A DNA stretch of 64,000 bases. It comes from Spirosoma profusum. Lineage in GTDB: Bacteria > Bacteroidota > Bacteroidia > Cytophagales > Spirosomataceae. Of this stretch, positions 18,921 through 28,582 are shown in pieces. Below the pieces are notes generated by a model that saw only the letters and a program-made list of their open reading frames with translations, had not been told where the DNA came from and searched no databases. Numbering within the stretch: position 1 is the stretch's first letter; each line of letters opens with the position of its first letter. The stretch lies in contig NZ_JACWZY010000017.1 in the NCBI RefSeq assembly GCF_014699005.1, forward strand, positions 108,761-172,760, read 5' to 3'. The translations under genes were made by a program, and so were the position numbers.

Positions 18921-20675
18921 ATGAGCAGATTTTCCTTGCTTTTTGGGCGGTTTAGGACTCCTATTCTAACCTATGCCCTCCTACTGCTGGCCGTTGGCAG
19001 TTATGCCTCCAGCCACCGCGAGGCCCCACTGATCTCAAACGATCCGCTGGCTGACAACACCGATGTATATGCCTTCAAGAGCCCCGACGACCCAAACACC
19101 ATTACGATTATTGCCAATTATATTCCGTTTCAGTCGCCGGAAGGTGGCCCGAACTATTACAGCTTTGGCGAACGAATACGTTACGAAATTCACGTAAAAA
19201 ATAAAGCGACGACACAAACTGACGACATTACGTATCGCTTTACGTTTACCCGCAACAATGAAGACCCTACTACGTTCTTCAACATCCGCTTGGGTAAGCA
19301 GAATATCAAAACCACGTATATCTGCGAGAAGAGCGTGAACGGCGGCCCGTTCATGACCATCGTGAGCAATGGCGTAGTACCTGCCTACAACATTGGGCCA
19401 CGCTCCATCGAAAACAAAACGGTTGGACTGGGTGCTACGTCCTACAATGATTTGCTTCAGCAATCAATTGCCTCTGCTACGTCGGGTGAGAAAGTTTTCT
19501 GCGGCCCCGCCGATGATCCATTCTTTGTCGATTTAGCAGGTGCCTTCGATGCAGGCAATTTCCGTCCCGACGGTAACACGGTCAATCCGCCCAAGGATGG
19601 TCTTGCCCGATACAATGTTCACTCTATTGCGCTGAAAATTCCGGTGAATCTGTTGCAGAAAGATGGGAAATCGGTTTCGCAGGCTGCTACCATTCTTGAC
19701 CCTGATTTTGTGATCGGTGTATGGGCGTCGGCCAGTCGACAGAAGATTAAGACGTTGTATGGTGGTGGCGATATTGGTTATGATGGCGGCTGGGTGCAGG
19801 TATCGCGCTTGGGCATGCCTCTGACTAACGAAGCCGTTATTCCCATCGGCATGAAAGATCGCTGGAATACCCTGACTCCATACAGTGGTAACGACCTACA
19901 ATTCGCCAAGTACTTCACTAATCCAGAGTTAGCTCTGTACATGGACGATTCGCAGTTTGGTGGTGCAGTGCCTTCGTTGAAAGGAGTGCGCATTCAAACA
20001 AAATCGCTGGGTTCGTTCGATTTCCGAAATGGCAAACCTGGCCTGTTCGGTCTGAAAGGAGCCGCAGCGCTGAATGGTACAGCCCTCGCCGAGAGCGCAT
20101 TTGGCGGTATCCTGCTTCCCGATGCAACCAGCCCTCGCGCGGTGGATTTGCTGCCGATTTTCTACACAGGCGTACCTAACCTGGCGCCTTATCAGTTAGC
20201 AACCGGCAAAAACGGCAATCCATTAGCAGTAGGCAAACCGTTTATTCACAACTTCCTGCCTACGTTGGGCGACATGCTACGTCTCAACATGGCTGTGCCG
20301 GCTACCCCACGTAACGACCCAAATTTCTCTTCGCTGGGACTGGTTTGGGCTGCCGTACTTGGCCTGACGAATCCAACCTACACCAACGCAAATCTTCAGT
20401 TCATTCCAAACATGGATGGCTTCCCGAATGGTCGTCGATTGGAGGATGACGTAACGACCATCGAATTACAAGCCGTTGGTGGTGTTGTACTTGCCGCTGT
20501 TGGTTTGTGGTATGATGATTTCACGCCGGGAGGAAATCCGGTAACGCCTAACCTGGCCAAAGTGCTTGGCTTCAGTGCGGGCGTAACCAAAAATGACACG
20601 ACGCTCAAAGCGACGTTCCCCTACGTTCAAACACCGTGGAGAGGCTACGATTACACGCTCAAGGCTCGCTATTAA
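18921..20675 (+). CDS. DUF4331 domain protein, copy 1 (no sorting domain)
   Basis: 584 residues: a signal peptide (Y-A-L-L-L-L-A-V-G-S-Y-A), then a full DUF4331 domain opening with S-S-H-R-E-A-P-L-I-S and D-P-L-A-D-N-T-D-V-Y-A-F, the family signature. The molecular function of DUF4331 is not established. It ends at W-R-G-Y-D-Y-T-L-K-A-R-Y, the point where the downstream paralog continues into a further 190 residues including a type IX secretion domain. This copy therefore probably stays in the periplasm or uses another route. It is followed after 23 bases by the paralog. The copies are nearly identical in protein over the last 200 shared residues but differ widely at silent sites, so they are old and under strong selection. 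Confidence 0.92.
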   Translation: MSRFSLLFGRFRTPILTYALLLLAVGSYASSHREAPLISNDPLADNTDVYAFKSPDDPNTITIIANYIPFQSPEGGPNYYSFGERIRYEIHVKNKATTQTDDITYRFTFTRNNEDPTTFFNIRLGKQNIKTTYICEKSVNGGPFMTIVSNGVVPAYNIGPRSIENKTVGLGATSYNDLLQQSIASATSGEKVFCGPADDPFFVDLAGAFDAGNFRPDGNTVNPPKDGLARYNVHSIALKIPVNLLQKDGKSVSQAATILDPDFVIGVWASASRQKIKTLYGGGDIGYDGGWVQVSRLGMPLTNEAVIPIGMKDRWNTLTPYSGNDLQFAKYFTNPELALYMDDSQFGGAVPSLKGVRIQTKSLGSFDFRNGKPGLFGLKGAAALNGTALAESAFGGILLPDATSPRAVDLLPIFYTGVPNLAPYQLATGKNGNPLAVGKPFIHNFLPTLGDMLRLNMAVPATPRNDPNFSSLGLVWAAVLGLTNPTYTNANLQFIPNMDGFPNGRRLEDDVTTIELQAVGGVVLAAVGLWYDDFTPGGNPVTPNLAKVLGFSAGVTKNDTTLKATFPYVQTPWRGYDYTLKARY

Positions 20676-20698
20676 CTCATCATTCTTCCGACATAACA

Positions 20699-22990
20699 AT
20701 GAAAAAAATACTCCATATAATGCTGATGGTGGTACTGTTGTACCTGCCTTGCAGCCAGATAACCTGGGCGTCTTCGCACCGCGAGGCTCCGTTGATTTCG
20801 GCAGATCCGCTGGCCGATAATACTGACGTATATGCGTTTAAAAGTCCGACCGATGCTGAGAAAGTCGTTTTGATTGCCAACTACATTCCGTTTGAAGATG
20901 CCTCTGGCGGACCAAACTGGTATACGTTCGGGCAAAACATTCGCTACGAAATCCACGTAAAAAACAACGCGGCTACACCCGGTGATGACATAACGTATCG
21001 TTTTACATTCACGACGGTCAACGAAGACCCTACTACGTTCTTCAACATCCGCCTGGGCAAGCAGAATCAGAAAACGACGTACACCTGCGAACGTAGCATT
21101 GATGGTGGACGTACTTTCACGGCCATCATCACGAATGGCGTAGTACCGCCTGCCAATATTGGCCCGCGCTCTATCGAAGACAAAACGGTTGGCTTGGGTG
21201 CAGCAAACTATAATGCGCTGGCAACCAAAGCCATTACTACAGCCTCGACTGGTGAGCGTGTTTTCTGCGGCCCCATTGATGATCCCTTCTTTGTCGACCT
21301 GGGTGGTGCATTCGATGTAGGTAATTTCCGGCCGAAAGGTCGCGATGCAGTTGCGCGTTACAACTGCCACACGATTGCCATTGAAGTGCCAGTTGCTACG
21401 TTGCAAAAAACGGGCAAGTCTGTGGCGCAGGCCGCTAACATCCTTGATCCTGACTACGTTATCGGTGTGTGGGCGTCGTCCAGCCGGAAGATGATTCAGA
21501 CGCTGAATGACGGTGGGGATGTATCTTTCGATGGCGGCTGGGTGCAGGTTTCACGGCTAGGCATGCCTTTGACCAATGAAGCTGTTATCCCCATCGGCAT
21601 GAAAGATCGCTGGAATTCGGTAACGCCTTACAACAGCAACGATTTGGCGTTTGCCTCATATTTCACCAATCCCGAGTTGGCCCTTTACATGGATGATTCG
21701 CAGTTTGGAACGGCGGTACCCGGTCTGGCAGCGCTACGTATTCAATCGAAATCGTTAGGATCATTTGACTTCCGCAATGGCAAACCCGGTCTGTTCGGAC
21801 TAAAAGGCAATGCCGCTCTCAACGGCACAGCTCTCGCCGAAAATGCTTTTGGGGGAATCCTGCTGCCAAACGCCACCAGTCCGCGCGCCGTCGATTTACT
21901 GCCTATTTTCTATACGGGCGTTCCTAATCTGGCTCCTTACCAATTGGCAACGGGCAAAAACGGCAATCCATTGGCAGTCGGCAAGCCTTTCATAAACAAC
22001 TTCCTGCCTACGCTGGGTGACATGTTACGTCTCAATATGGCCGTACCAGCTACCCCACGTAACGACCCGAATTTCAGTTCGTTAGGACTGGTACAGGCTG
22101 CTGTACTTGGTCTGACGAATCCAACGTATGCGAACACCAATATCCAGTTCATTCCGAACATGGACGGTTTCCCGAACGGTCGCCGGTTGGAGGATGACGT
22201 AACGACGATTGAATTGCAGGCCGTGGGTGGCGTCGTATTGGCCGCTGTTGGACTTTGGTATGACGATTTCACACCCGGCACAACAGCTAGTCCCGTAACA
22301 CCAAACTTGGTGAAGGTGCTGTCATTCAACGCAGGCGTAACGAAAAACGACACTACGTTGAAAGCGGCTTTCCCCTTCGTGCAGGATCCCTGGCGCGGAT
22401 TTATCGGCAAAGGGTACGTAGCGGAGGAAGCCAATGTAGCAAAACCATTGGCTGCTACGGTTGTTGCTTTCGACTGCGCTACAGGTAAGCTTTCATTTGG
22501 TCGGGTCGGTGGCGATCCAAATCGTCAGGTTGAGTACCTGGCAGCGGGTACTTTCAACGGTACGTGGAGTACCAACGTAAATCAGCAGATCGAAGCCGAT
22601 TTACTGCGCGATGTGAAAAGCAGCCGTTCCCTCTGGATTTGGGCACGTTACGTCGGTGATCAGTCGTCGCTGGTGAATTACATGTTTGACTTCCGCACAC
22701 CATGTGGTTTGCGGCAGGGCGTTCCAGAAGCGAAAGAGCCACTGACACTACGTGTGATGGGTAATCCGACCACCAACAACGAAGTTACTGTGCAGGTAAC
22801 CGGAGCGGCTGGTCAGCAGGTGCAGTTGATACTGACAAATAGTAGTGGACAACGTATCAGTCAGCAGATTATCAACGAAGCAGCTTCGGCCGAACTACGT
22901 ACCGTTTCGCTCGGCGATCAGACAGGAATTTACATCCTGCAAGCCGTAACTGGCACTGAACGTCAGTCCGTTAAAGTAATTCGACGCTAA
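20699..22990 (+). CDS. DUF4331 domain protein, copy 2, with type IX secretion sorting domain
   Basis: 763 residues from the ATG at 20699; the open frame runs back to 20636, overlapping copy 1. A signal peptide is followed by DUF4331 (S-S-H-R-E-A-P-L-I-S, then D-P-L-A-D-N-T-D-V-Y). A linker domain at about 575-680 contains W-I-W-A-R-Y-V-G-D. The last 75 residues form a Por secretion C-terminal sorting domain: N-P-T-T-N-N, a Q-Q-V-Q-L-I-L-T-N strand, G-I-Y-I-L-Q and a basic end V-K-V-I-R-R. It should be exported by the type IX system and attached to the cell surface. It is the middle of a likely operon with copy 1, a TPR lipoprotein and a TonB receptor. Confidence 0.93.
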   Translation: MKKILHIMLMVVLLYLPCSQITWASSHREAPLISADPLADNTDVYAFKSPTDAEKVVLIANYIPFEDASGGPNWYTFGQNIRYEIHVKNNAATPGDDITYRFTFTTVNEDPTTFFNIRLGKQNQKTTYTCERSIDGGRTFTAIITNGVVPPANIGPRSIEDKTVGLGAANYNALATKAITTASTGERVFCGPIDDPFFVDLGGAFDVGNFRPKGRDAVARYNCHTIAIEVPVATLQKTGKSVAQAANILDPDYVIGVWASSSRKMIQTLNDGGDVSFDGGWVQVSRLGMPLTNEAVIPIGMKDRWNSVTPYNSNDLAFASYFTNPELALYMDDSQFGTAVPGLAALRIQSKSLGSFDFRNGKPGLFGLKGNAALNGTALAENAFGGILLPNATSPRAVDLLPIFYTGVPNLAPYQLATGKNGNPLAVGKPFINNFLPTLGDMLRLNMAVPATPRNDPNFSSLGLVQAAVLGLTNPTYANTNIQFIPNMDGFPNGRRLEDDVTTIELQAVGGVVLAAVGLWYDDFTPGTTASPVTPNLVKVLSFNAGVTKNDTTLKAAFPFVQDPWRGFIGKGYVAEEANVAKPLAATVVAFDCATGKLSFGRVGGDPNRQVEYLAAGTFNGTWSTNVNQQIEADLLRDVKSSRSLWIWARYVGDQSSLVNYMFDFRTPCGLRQGVPEAKEPLTLRVMGNPTTNNEVTVQVTGAAGQQVQLILTNSSGQRISQQIINEAASAELRTVSLGDQTGIYILQAVTGTERQSVKVIRR

Positions 22991-23004
22991 GTCTCATCCT
23001 GATA

Positions 23005-23095
23005 AATGGATAATGTAAAATGAATAATGGATAGTTACGAATCTGACAATCAAGGTTAAACGTATTATTCATTATGCATTTTACATTATCCATTC
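23005..23095. repeat. Imperfect palindrome between DUF4331 copy 2 and the TPR lipoprotein
   Basis: Arms of about 32 bases (starting with AATGGATAATGTAAAATG at 23005) pair with about four mismatches with the stretch ending near 23095. It starts 14 bases after the stop codon. It could partially terminate, or set the ratio of the flanking messages. Confidence 0.75.
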
Positions 23096-23116
23096 ACTTT
23101 TATTGACACATCCTTT

Positions 23117-24433
23117 ATGAACTCCCTATACTATTTCACAAAACAGAGTAAAACGATCGGTTTGCTCGTATTACTCTCGCTGATGTTCACGCAGATAGCC
23201 TGCAACAACAGCAAAAAAGAAGCAACTACCACCAGCGGCCCAAATCTGGAAATACCTCCTCTATTCGAACGTAGTGGTGAATTAGCCAGTGCCGAAGAAT
23301 GGCCACGTACCAAAGAAAAGGTGGCCGAATTGAAAGATAAAATCAAAAAGGAGCCAAACGACGTAAAGCCACGTTTACAACTCGTTGTAATTTATTTATC
23401 CGAGGCACGTATCACAGGTGAACACCCCTATTATTACCCGGTTATCCTGACCATGCTCGACGGTGTGCTGGCTATGGACCCGAAAAACTTTGAAGCCACT
23501 ACGTTCAAGGCGTCGGTTAAAATGTCGCAGCACCAGTTTGCCGAAGCTCGTGAACTGGCCGAAAAAGCGCGTCAGATCAACCCCAATAATGCCTATGTGT
23601 ATGGCGTATTGGTCGATGCCAACGTAGAGCTGGGCAATTACGAAGAAGCCGTAGCGATGTCGGATAAGATGCAGGCGTTGAAGCCTTCGCTGGAAGCCTA
23701 TTCGCGGGCGTCGTATCTGCGCGAAATTTATGGCAACTATCCTGGTTCTATTTCGGCCATGCAGCTGGCGGTGCAGGCTGGTCTACCCGGTTCTGAGCCA
23801 CAATGCTGGACCAAAAATATTCTCGGTCATTTGTACGAAACCACTGGCCAGCTCGATAAGGCGGAGCAACAGTACGGCGATATTCTCAAATTACGGCCAA
23901 GTTATGCCTTCGCGATGGGGGGACAAGCTCGCGTCTATAAGGCTCGCAAAGAATATGATAAGGCGTTGGCTACCCTCGACAAAGCCGCTGCCGTGATGCC
24001 TGAGTTTTCGTTCCACGAAGAGATGGCTGAAATCTATGCGTTGCAAGGAAACAAAGAGAGGGCGCAAAAGAAATACGCTGAAGTAGCGAAGATGCTCAAT
24101 GAAGACGCCCGTTCTGGACACGCGGTTGATCTTGAACTCTGTAAACTGTACACCAAGTCGGGTCAGTTAGATTCTGCGGCTTTTTACGGCATGAAAGAGT
24201 TTCAGAAACGTCCCAAAAACATTGACGTTAATCACGCGCTGGCCTGGGTTTATTACAACCAGCATGATTATAAAAAAGCGGGGCAACATATGCAGGTCGC
24301 CTTACGTACAGGTAGTAAAGACCCTGAATTATTGCAGCAGGCGGGGGCCATTGAGCTGGCTTTGGGTAATCAGCAGCAGAGTAGCAAACTGGTAGCGGCT
24401 GCCCGAAAAACCAATCCAAAGTTCACGCTCTGA
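23117..24433 (+). CDS. TPR-repeat lipoprotein
   Basis: 438 residues with a lipoprotein signal whose lipobox is Q-I-A-C (Cys at about residue 30). About eight TPR units cover residues 60-430 (for example A-T-T-F-K-A-S-V-K, then A-R-E-L-A-E-K-A-R-Q-I-N-P). It should be anchored to a membrane and act as a scaffold. Its place between a T9SS-exported DUF4331 protein and a TonB receptor suggests it organises or loads that machinery. This is context-based inference. Confidence 0.92.
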   Translation: MNSLYYFTKQSKTIGLLVLLSLMFTQIACNNSKKEATTTSGPNLEIPPLFERSGELASAEEWPRTKEKVAELKDKIKKEPNDVKPRLQLVVIYLSEARITGEHPYYYPVILTMLDGVLAMDPKNFEATTFKASVKMSQHQFAEARELAEKARQINPNNAYVYGVLVDANVELGNYEEAVAMSDKMQALKPSLEAYSRASYLREIYGNYPGSISAMQLAVQAGLPGSEPQCWTKNILGHLYETTGQLDKAEQQYGDILKLRPSYAFAMGGQARVYKARKEYDKALATLDKAAAVMPEFSFHEEMAEIYALQGNKERAQKKYAEVAKMLNEDARSGHAVDLELCKLYTKSGQLDSAAFYGMKEFQKRPKNIDVNHALAWVYYNQHDYKKAGQHMQVALRTGSKDPELLQQAGAIELALGNQQQSSKLVAAARKTNPKFTL

Positions 24434-24568
24434 TAACCAGCCAGTTTCCGAACTGCTACGTCTCTTTAGCCACTACGTTTTCGATTTTAGGTTTTTTACC
24501 ATCATAATTCGGGATGGTTTGGTTGCGTATTGCCTATTAGTTTTGACCATTTGTTCGATTACAATCTC

Positions 24569-26869
24569 ATGCTACATGTCTATATTTACCTGTGCGCTCT
24601 CCTCGTAAACAGACGTAACAGACTGAATACCATACTATTTCTGATTATTAGCCTGCCCGTTTATGCGCATTTAGGAAATCTGTCGGGCACTGTATATGAC
24701 CAGGCAACGAATCTGCCCTTACAGGGTGTTACCGTTCAGCTTACCGGACTGGGCAAAGCTGCCGTAACCAACGAACTCGGTCAGTATCGTTTTCAGAATC
24801 TGGTGGCGGCTCCTTACAAGCTCGAACTGTCGCACGTCGGTTTTCAAACGCAGATTATTAACGTAACGGTGCTCGACGATCAGATCACTACGTTGACAAC
24901 CAGTATGGTGACCGCTTCGGTCGAGTTACGTGAGGTGGTCGTTTCGTCGCAGCGGGCGCATGACCAGCAGCTTATTAGTAGCGTCGATATTAAGCTACGC
25001 CCGATTACCAATTCGCAGGAAATACTTCGCATGGTTCCTGGCTTGTTTATTGGTCAGCACGCGGGTGGCGGGAAAGCCGAACAAATTTTTCTGCGCGGTT
25101 TCGACCTCGACCACGGCACCGATATTCGGCTGAGCGTGGATGGAATGCCGGTCAATATGGTTTCGCACGCCCACGGACAGGGCTATGCCGATTTGCATTT
25201 TGTGATTCCTGAACTGGTAGAAGGCGTCGATTTCAAAAAAGGCCCTTACCGAACCGATAAAGGCAATCTGACTACGGCTGGCTGGGTCGACTTTCGGACA
25301 CGTACCGCGCTTGATCACTCGTTCTTCAAACTCGAAGCTGGTCAGTTTGATACGTATCGGGCTGTGGCCGGAATTGATTTGCTAGCACAAAAAGGTCGTG
25401 ACAAAAGCCAGTCGGCCTACTTAGCATCGGAGTATTCGTATACGAATTCGTATTTCGATAATCCTCAGAATTTCAAGCGGGTGAACGTAGTAGGTAAATA
25501 CCACGGACACATATCAGCCAATACTAACCTGACGCTGACCGGTACTACGTTCTGGAGCAAGTGGAACCATTCGGGCCAGATTCCCGACCGGGCTGTCGAT
25601 TCGGGTCAGGTTGGATTCTTTGGCTCGGTCGACCCGACCGAAGGCGGTGAAACCAGCCGCACGAATGCGAATATTCAGTTGGTGACCGTAACGCCAGGTA
25701 ATCACGTTATCAAAAACCAGTTTTTCTACAGCAACTATAATTTCGAACTGTATTCAAATTTTACTTTTTTCAAGGAAGACACGATCAACGGCGACCAGAT
25801 TCGCCAGAAAGAAAGTCGGAATCTGTTCGGCTACAACAGCAGTTATTCTATCGAAAATACCATCGGCAAAACAAGATGGGCAACAACATTCGGCGCGCAG
25901 TATCGGCAGGACGTAACGAAACATACAGAACTATCGCATACGCTTAACCGCGTCGAAACGCTGAATCCTATTCAGTTTGGCAATGTAAATGAAATCAACG
26001 CTGCCCTATACGCCGATGAGCTGATTCAGCTTTCCAGGCGATTCACGCTGAATGCTGGCGTGCGGGTCGATTACTTTCGAAGTCAGTATGAAGATTTGCT
26101 CGCCATATCAACTAGCCTTAAGCGATCTACGCAAGCCATTGTGTCGCCCAAGCTGAATTTGTATTATACCGCGAATCCACAGCTACAACTTTATCTGAAT
26201 ACGGGTAAAGGGTTTCACTCTAACGATGCGCGCGTAGTAACGGCACAGAACGGACGCGAAATTCTGCCAGCGGCTTACGGGTCAGATTTAGGGGTCATTT
26301 TCAAACCCTTTCCGAAACTGCTGATCAATGCGGCTGCCTGGTATTTGTGGCTCCAACAGGAATTTGTCTACGTTGGCGACGAAGGCGTGGTTGAACCCAG
26401 CGGACGCTCCCGGCGTCAGGGGATCGACGTATCAGTACGTTATCAGCTTACCAAAACGCTGTTTGCCGACCTCGACTTCAACACGGCCAAACCTCGCGCC
26501 ATCGGTGCCGAAGCTGGGCAAAATTATTTGCCCTTAGCACCAACGTTTACGTCGGTGGGTGGTTTGTCGCTACAGAACGCTGGTCCCTGGAGTGGCTCGC
26601 TACGTTACCGATACATGGGCAATCGACCAGCCAATGAAGATAATTCGATTGTGGCCAAAGGTTATTTCGTCACTGATCTTCAGGCGAATTATACAAAACA
26701 CGCCTATGCCATTGGGTTATCCGTACAAAACCTGTTGAATACGCGCTGGAAAGAAACCCAGTTTGCCACCGAAAGTCGGCTTAAAGGTGAAGCGGCTGCT
26801 GTCGATGAAATTCATTTCACGCCTGGCACACCGTTTTTTGCAAGACTGAGCGTTACGTTCTTCTGGTAA
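24569..26869 (+). CDS. TonB-dependent outer-membrane receptor
   Basis: About 766 residues from an ATG at 24569; an in-frame TTG at 24530 is less likely. The order is signal-like N-terminus, carboxypeptidase-D-like regulatory domain (G-N-L-S-G-T-V-Y-D near 37 to about 120), plug domain, and beta-barrel ending in F-A-R-L-S-V-T-F-F-W with the aromatic last residue typical of outer-membrane barrels. The plug contains a histidine-rich loop (M-V-S-H-A-H-G-Q-G-Y-A-D-L-H-F). This is found in a TonB receptor subgroup whose ligand is not established, and could indicate a metal or metal complex. There is no SusD gene nearby, so this is not a glycan SusCD pair. It is the last gene of the DUF4331 module. 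Confidence 0.94.
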   Translation: MLHVYIYLCALLVNRRNRLNTILFLIISLPVYAHLGNLSGTVYDQATNLPLQGVTVQLTGLGKAAVTNELGQYRFQNLVAAPYKLELSHVGFQTQIINVTVLDDQITTLTTSMVTASVELREVVVSSQRAHDQQLISSVDIKLRPITNSQEILRMVPGLFIGQHAGGGKAEQIFLRGFDLDHGTDIRLSVDGMPVNMVSHAHGQGYADLHFVIPELVEGVDFKKGPYRTDKGNLTTAGWVDFRTRTALDHSFFKLEAGQFDTYRAVAGIDLLAQKGRDKSQSAYLASEYSYTNSYFDNPQNFKRVNVVGKYHGHISANTNLTLTGTTFWSKWNHSGQIPDRAVDSGQVGFFGSVDPTEGGETSRTNANIQLVTVTPGNHVIKNQFFYSNYNFELYSNFTFFKEDTINGDQIRQKESRNLFGYNSSYSIENTIGKTRWATTFGAQYRQDVTKHTELSHTLNRVETLNPIQFGNVNEINAALYADELIQLSRRFTLNAGVRVDYFRSQYEDLLAISTSLKRSTQAIVSPKLNLYYTANPQLQLYLNTGKGFHSNDARVVTAQNGREILPAAYGSDLGVIFKPFPKLLINAAAWYLWLQQEFVYVGDEGVVEPSGRSRRQGIDVSVRYQLTKTLFADLDFNTAKPRAIGAEAGQNYLPLAPTFTSVGGLSLQNAGPWSGSLRYRYMGNRPANEDNSIVAKGYFVTDLQANYTKHAYAIGLSVQNLLNTRWKETQFATESRLKGEAAAVDEIHFTPGTPFFARLSVTFFW

Positions 26870-26881
26870 TTGAAAAACATT

Positions 26882-26946
26882 TTTTGTCATCCTGACGCAG
26901 CCGGGCCCGCAACGGCGGACCGTGCCGGTGCAGAAGGATGACAAAA
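26882..26946. repeat. GTCATCCTGACG-type hairpin after the TonB receptor
   Basis: TTTTGTCATCCT (26882-26893) pairs with 26935-26946, with a GC-rich inner stem. The outer word resembles those at 43000 and 57679, so it belongs to a dispersed hairpin family. It lies between convergent genes and can serve both ends. Confidence 0.75.
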
Positions 26947-26957
26947 GTAAATACCTG

Positions 26958-28190
26958 TTATTCCATCGGCAAAATAATCGTGAAGGTAGTACCCTGTCCA
27001 ATCTCCGACTTAACTTTAAGTAAGCCGTTGTGATTACGGACGATCTTACGACAATAAGCCAAACCCGTGCCTCCCCCAATCTTGTTAGTCAATGAGTTAC
27101 CAAAAACGTCAAAAATTTTGGCGAGTTGTCTTTTTTCAATCCCAATTCCATTATCTGTCAAACTGATTTCGACATAGTTAGCCGACGTAGCATCGGACAA
27201 TTGTTCAGCTAAATCAGACTGAGTTAATTCGTTGGAAGTGATGGTTACACCTGGAGCAATACCCTCCTTCGAGAATCGAATGGCATTATTGAGTAAATGA
27301 TAAAAAAGAAGTTCCAGTTGCGAGGGAATACCCCGAATGATTGGTAATACGTCAACCTGAATCGTTGCATTTTGAGCCTTTGTAAGCAACAATTCACACA
27401 CGGAGGCAATCAGTTCGTTCAGGTCAATACGCTCAACCGCTACGTCGTTCACCTCTAATTGAGCAAAGCCAGACAGCCCCTTAATCATCTTCGAGAACTT
27501 CTGCGCATTGTCGTCAATTTTGTGAGCCAATTCTCTGGCTTTATTAAAATCATTGCTTTCCGTAGCATCGATCAGCATCCCACTGAAAATGCGAAGTTTT
27601 CGGAGTGGTTCCTGCAGGTAATGGTTCGTTACTTCCTGATACTGACGGTTTTCGTGGATTGAATCAGTAAGCTGATAATTCAGTTTTTTAACCGTCAACT
27701 GGCTTTGATTAAGCAATTCAAATTGCTGCAGATGAAAGGCAATCAGGTCAGCAAATAAGCTGAACATGCCCGTTACTTTGGAATTATTGAGTTGAGCCGG
27801 ATTTGGGTCTATGGCACAGAGCGTACCAAAGAATTCACCGTTCTTCAAAACGATAGGGAACGACACATAACTCTGAAAACCATACATTTGGGGCGTGTGA
27901 TGGTTACAGAAAGCTTCATCTTCTGCTACATGATCAATAATTACCGCCTGATGCGAATCCCGAATTTCATTACAAATGGTTGTAGCAATTTCTAACTCGC
28001 CACCCGGAGTCAAACCAAACTGAATATCGTCGCGAACCGAACAGGCAATCCACCGATCCTCAGTGACACGGGCAACTGCAGCAAACCCCATTCCTGTAGT
28101 CTGACAAACTACATCGAGAATTGTAGGAACGATTGAGATCTGCTGTATACGCTCAATATCTCTACTTAAGTTGGTATCCTTATTATCCAT
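26958..28190 (-). CDS. GAF-domain sensor histidine kinase
   Basis: 410 residues; ATG at 28190 preferred over the TTG at 28196. A GAF domain (about 15-155) with F-P-I-V-L-K-N-G-E-F-F-G-T-L-C-A-I-D is typical of soluble signal-sensing GAFs. A coiled coil (about 165-195) leads into a HisKA-like helix with N-H-Y-L-Q-E-P-L-R-K (phospho-His) and an HATPase_c domain (N-N-A-I-R-F, D-N-G-I-G-I, G-G-G-T-G-L). There are no membrane helices, so it senses a cytoplasmic cue. No response regulator is adjacent; an orphan kinase. Confidence 0.9.
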   Translation of the reverse strand: MDNKDTNLSRDIERIQQISIVPTILDVVCQTTGMGFAAVARVTEDRWIACSVRDDIQFGLTPGGELEIATTICNEIRDSHQAVIIDHVAEDEAFCNHHTPQMYGFQSYVSFPIVLKNGEFFGTLCAIDPNPAQLNNSKVTGMFSLFADLIAFHLQQFELLNQSQLTVKKLNYQLTDSIHENRQYQEVTNHYLQEPLRKLRIFSGMLIDATESNDFNKARELAHKIDDNAQKFSKMIKGLSGFAQLEVNDVAVERIDLNELIASVCELLLTKAQNATIQVDVLPIIRGIPSQLELLFYHLLNNAIRFSKEGIAPGVTITSNELTQSDLAEQLSDATSANYVEISLTDNGIGIEKRQLAKIFDVFGNSLTNKIGGGTGLAYCRKIVRNHNGLLKVKSEIGQGTTFTIILPME

Positions 28191-28360
28191 TGTCAAATGA
28201 TAATCCTATCCAAATATCTTTATTTCTTTTGATAAATATCAAATTGTATTTATAGCTAAATCTCTACTGTTGTTTATAAAATATTTAGTCCGGTAATATA
28301 AAAACGAAGCGCCAACTCTAAATAAGAATCGGCGCTTAATCTTAGTTTTATCCTATATAG

Positions 28361-28434
28361 TGGAGATAGTCGGATTCGAACCGACGGCCTCTACAATGCC
28401 ATTGTAGCGCTCTAGCCAACTGAGCTATACCCCC
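28361..28434 (-). tRNA. tRNA-Ala (anticodon GGC)
   Basis: Read on the minus strand. The 7-base acceptor stem has the G3-U70 alanine identity pair. D-arm is A-G-C-T-C-A-G-T-T-G-G-C-T-A-G-A-G-C type; anticodon stem CTACA/TGTAG closes the loop A-T-GGC-A-T. T-arm is G-T-C-G-G-TTCGAAT-C-C-G-A-C. CCA is not encoded. The length is 74 bases. Confidence 0.97.
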
Positions 28435-28533
28435 GTTTTGTGGGTGCAAAGATGAGCAAAAAATCATCTCGTCCCAAACCGCCGTTTATTTTTTTCTTAT
28501 CTACCGATTACTTTTCCGTTTACACAGTTAAAG

Positions 28534-28564
28534 TTTGTTTTCTGCCCGCGATTACGTAGCTTTG
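28534..28564 (+). promoter_or_regulatory. Bacteroidota-type promoter for the GIY-YIG gene
   Basis: TTTG at 28534-28537 and TAGCTTTG at 28557-28564 (TAnnTTTG) are 19 bases apart, exactly the consensus spacing. This predicts a start of transcription near 28571 and a short leader to the ATG at 28583. It argues against the longer frame from 28535. Confidence 0.65.
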
Positions 28565-28582
28565 ATACAGTCCCGTACTCGT

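Noticed and set aside
20672..21406. Long minus-strand frame opposite DUF4331 copy 2
   Set aside because: A shadow of the strong codon pattern on the plus strand, which carries clear DUF4331 motifs.
18921..22990. Recent gene conversion between the two DUF4331 copies
   Set aside because: Protein identity is high over the shared C-terminal stretch, but silent codon positions differ broadly, which points to old duplication under selection rather than recent copying.
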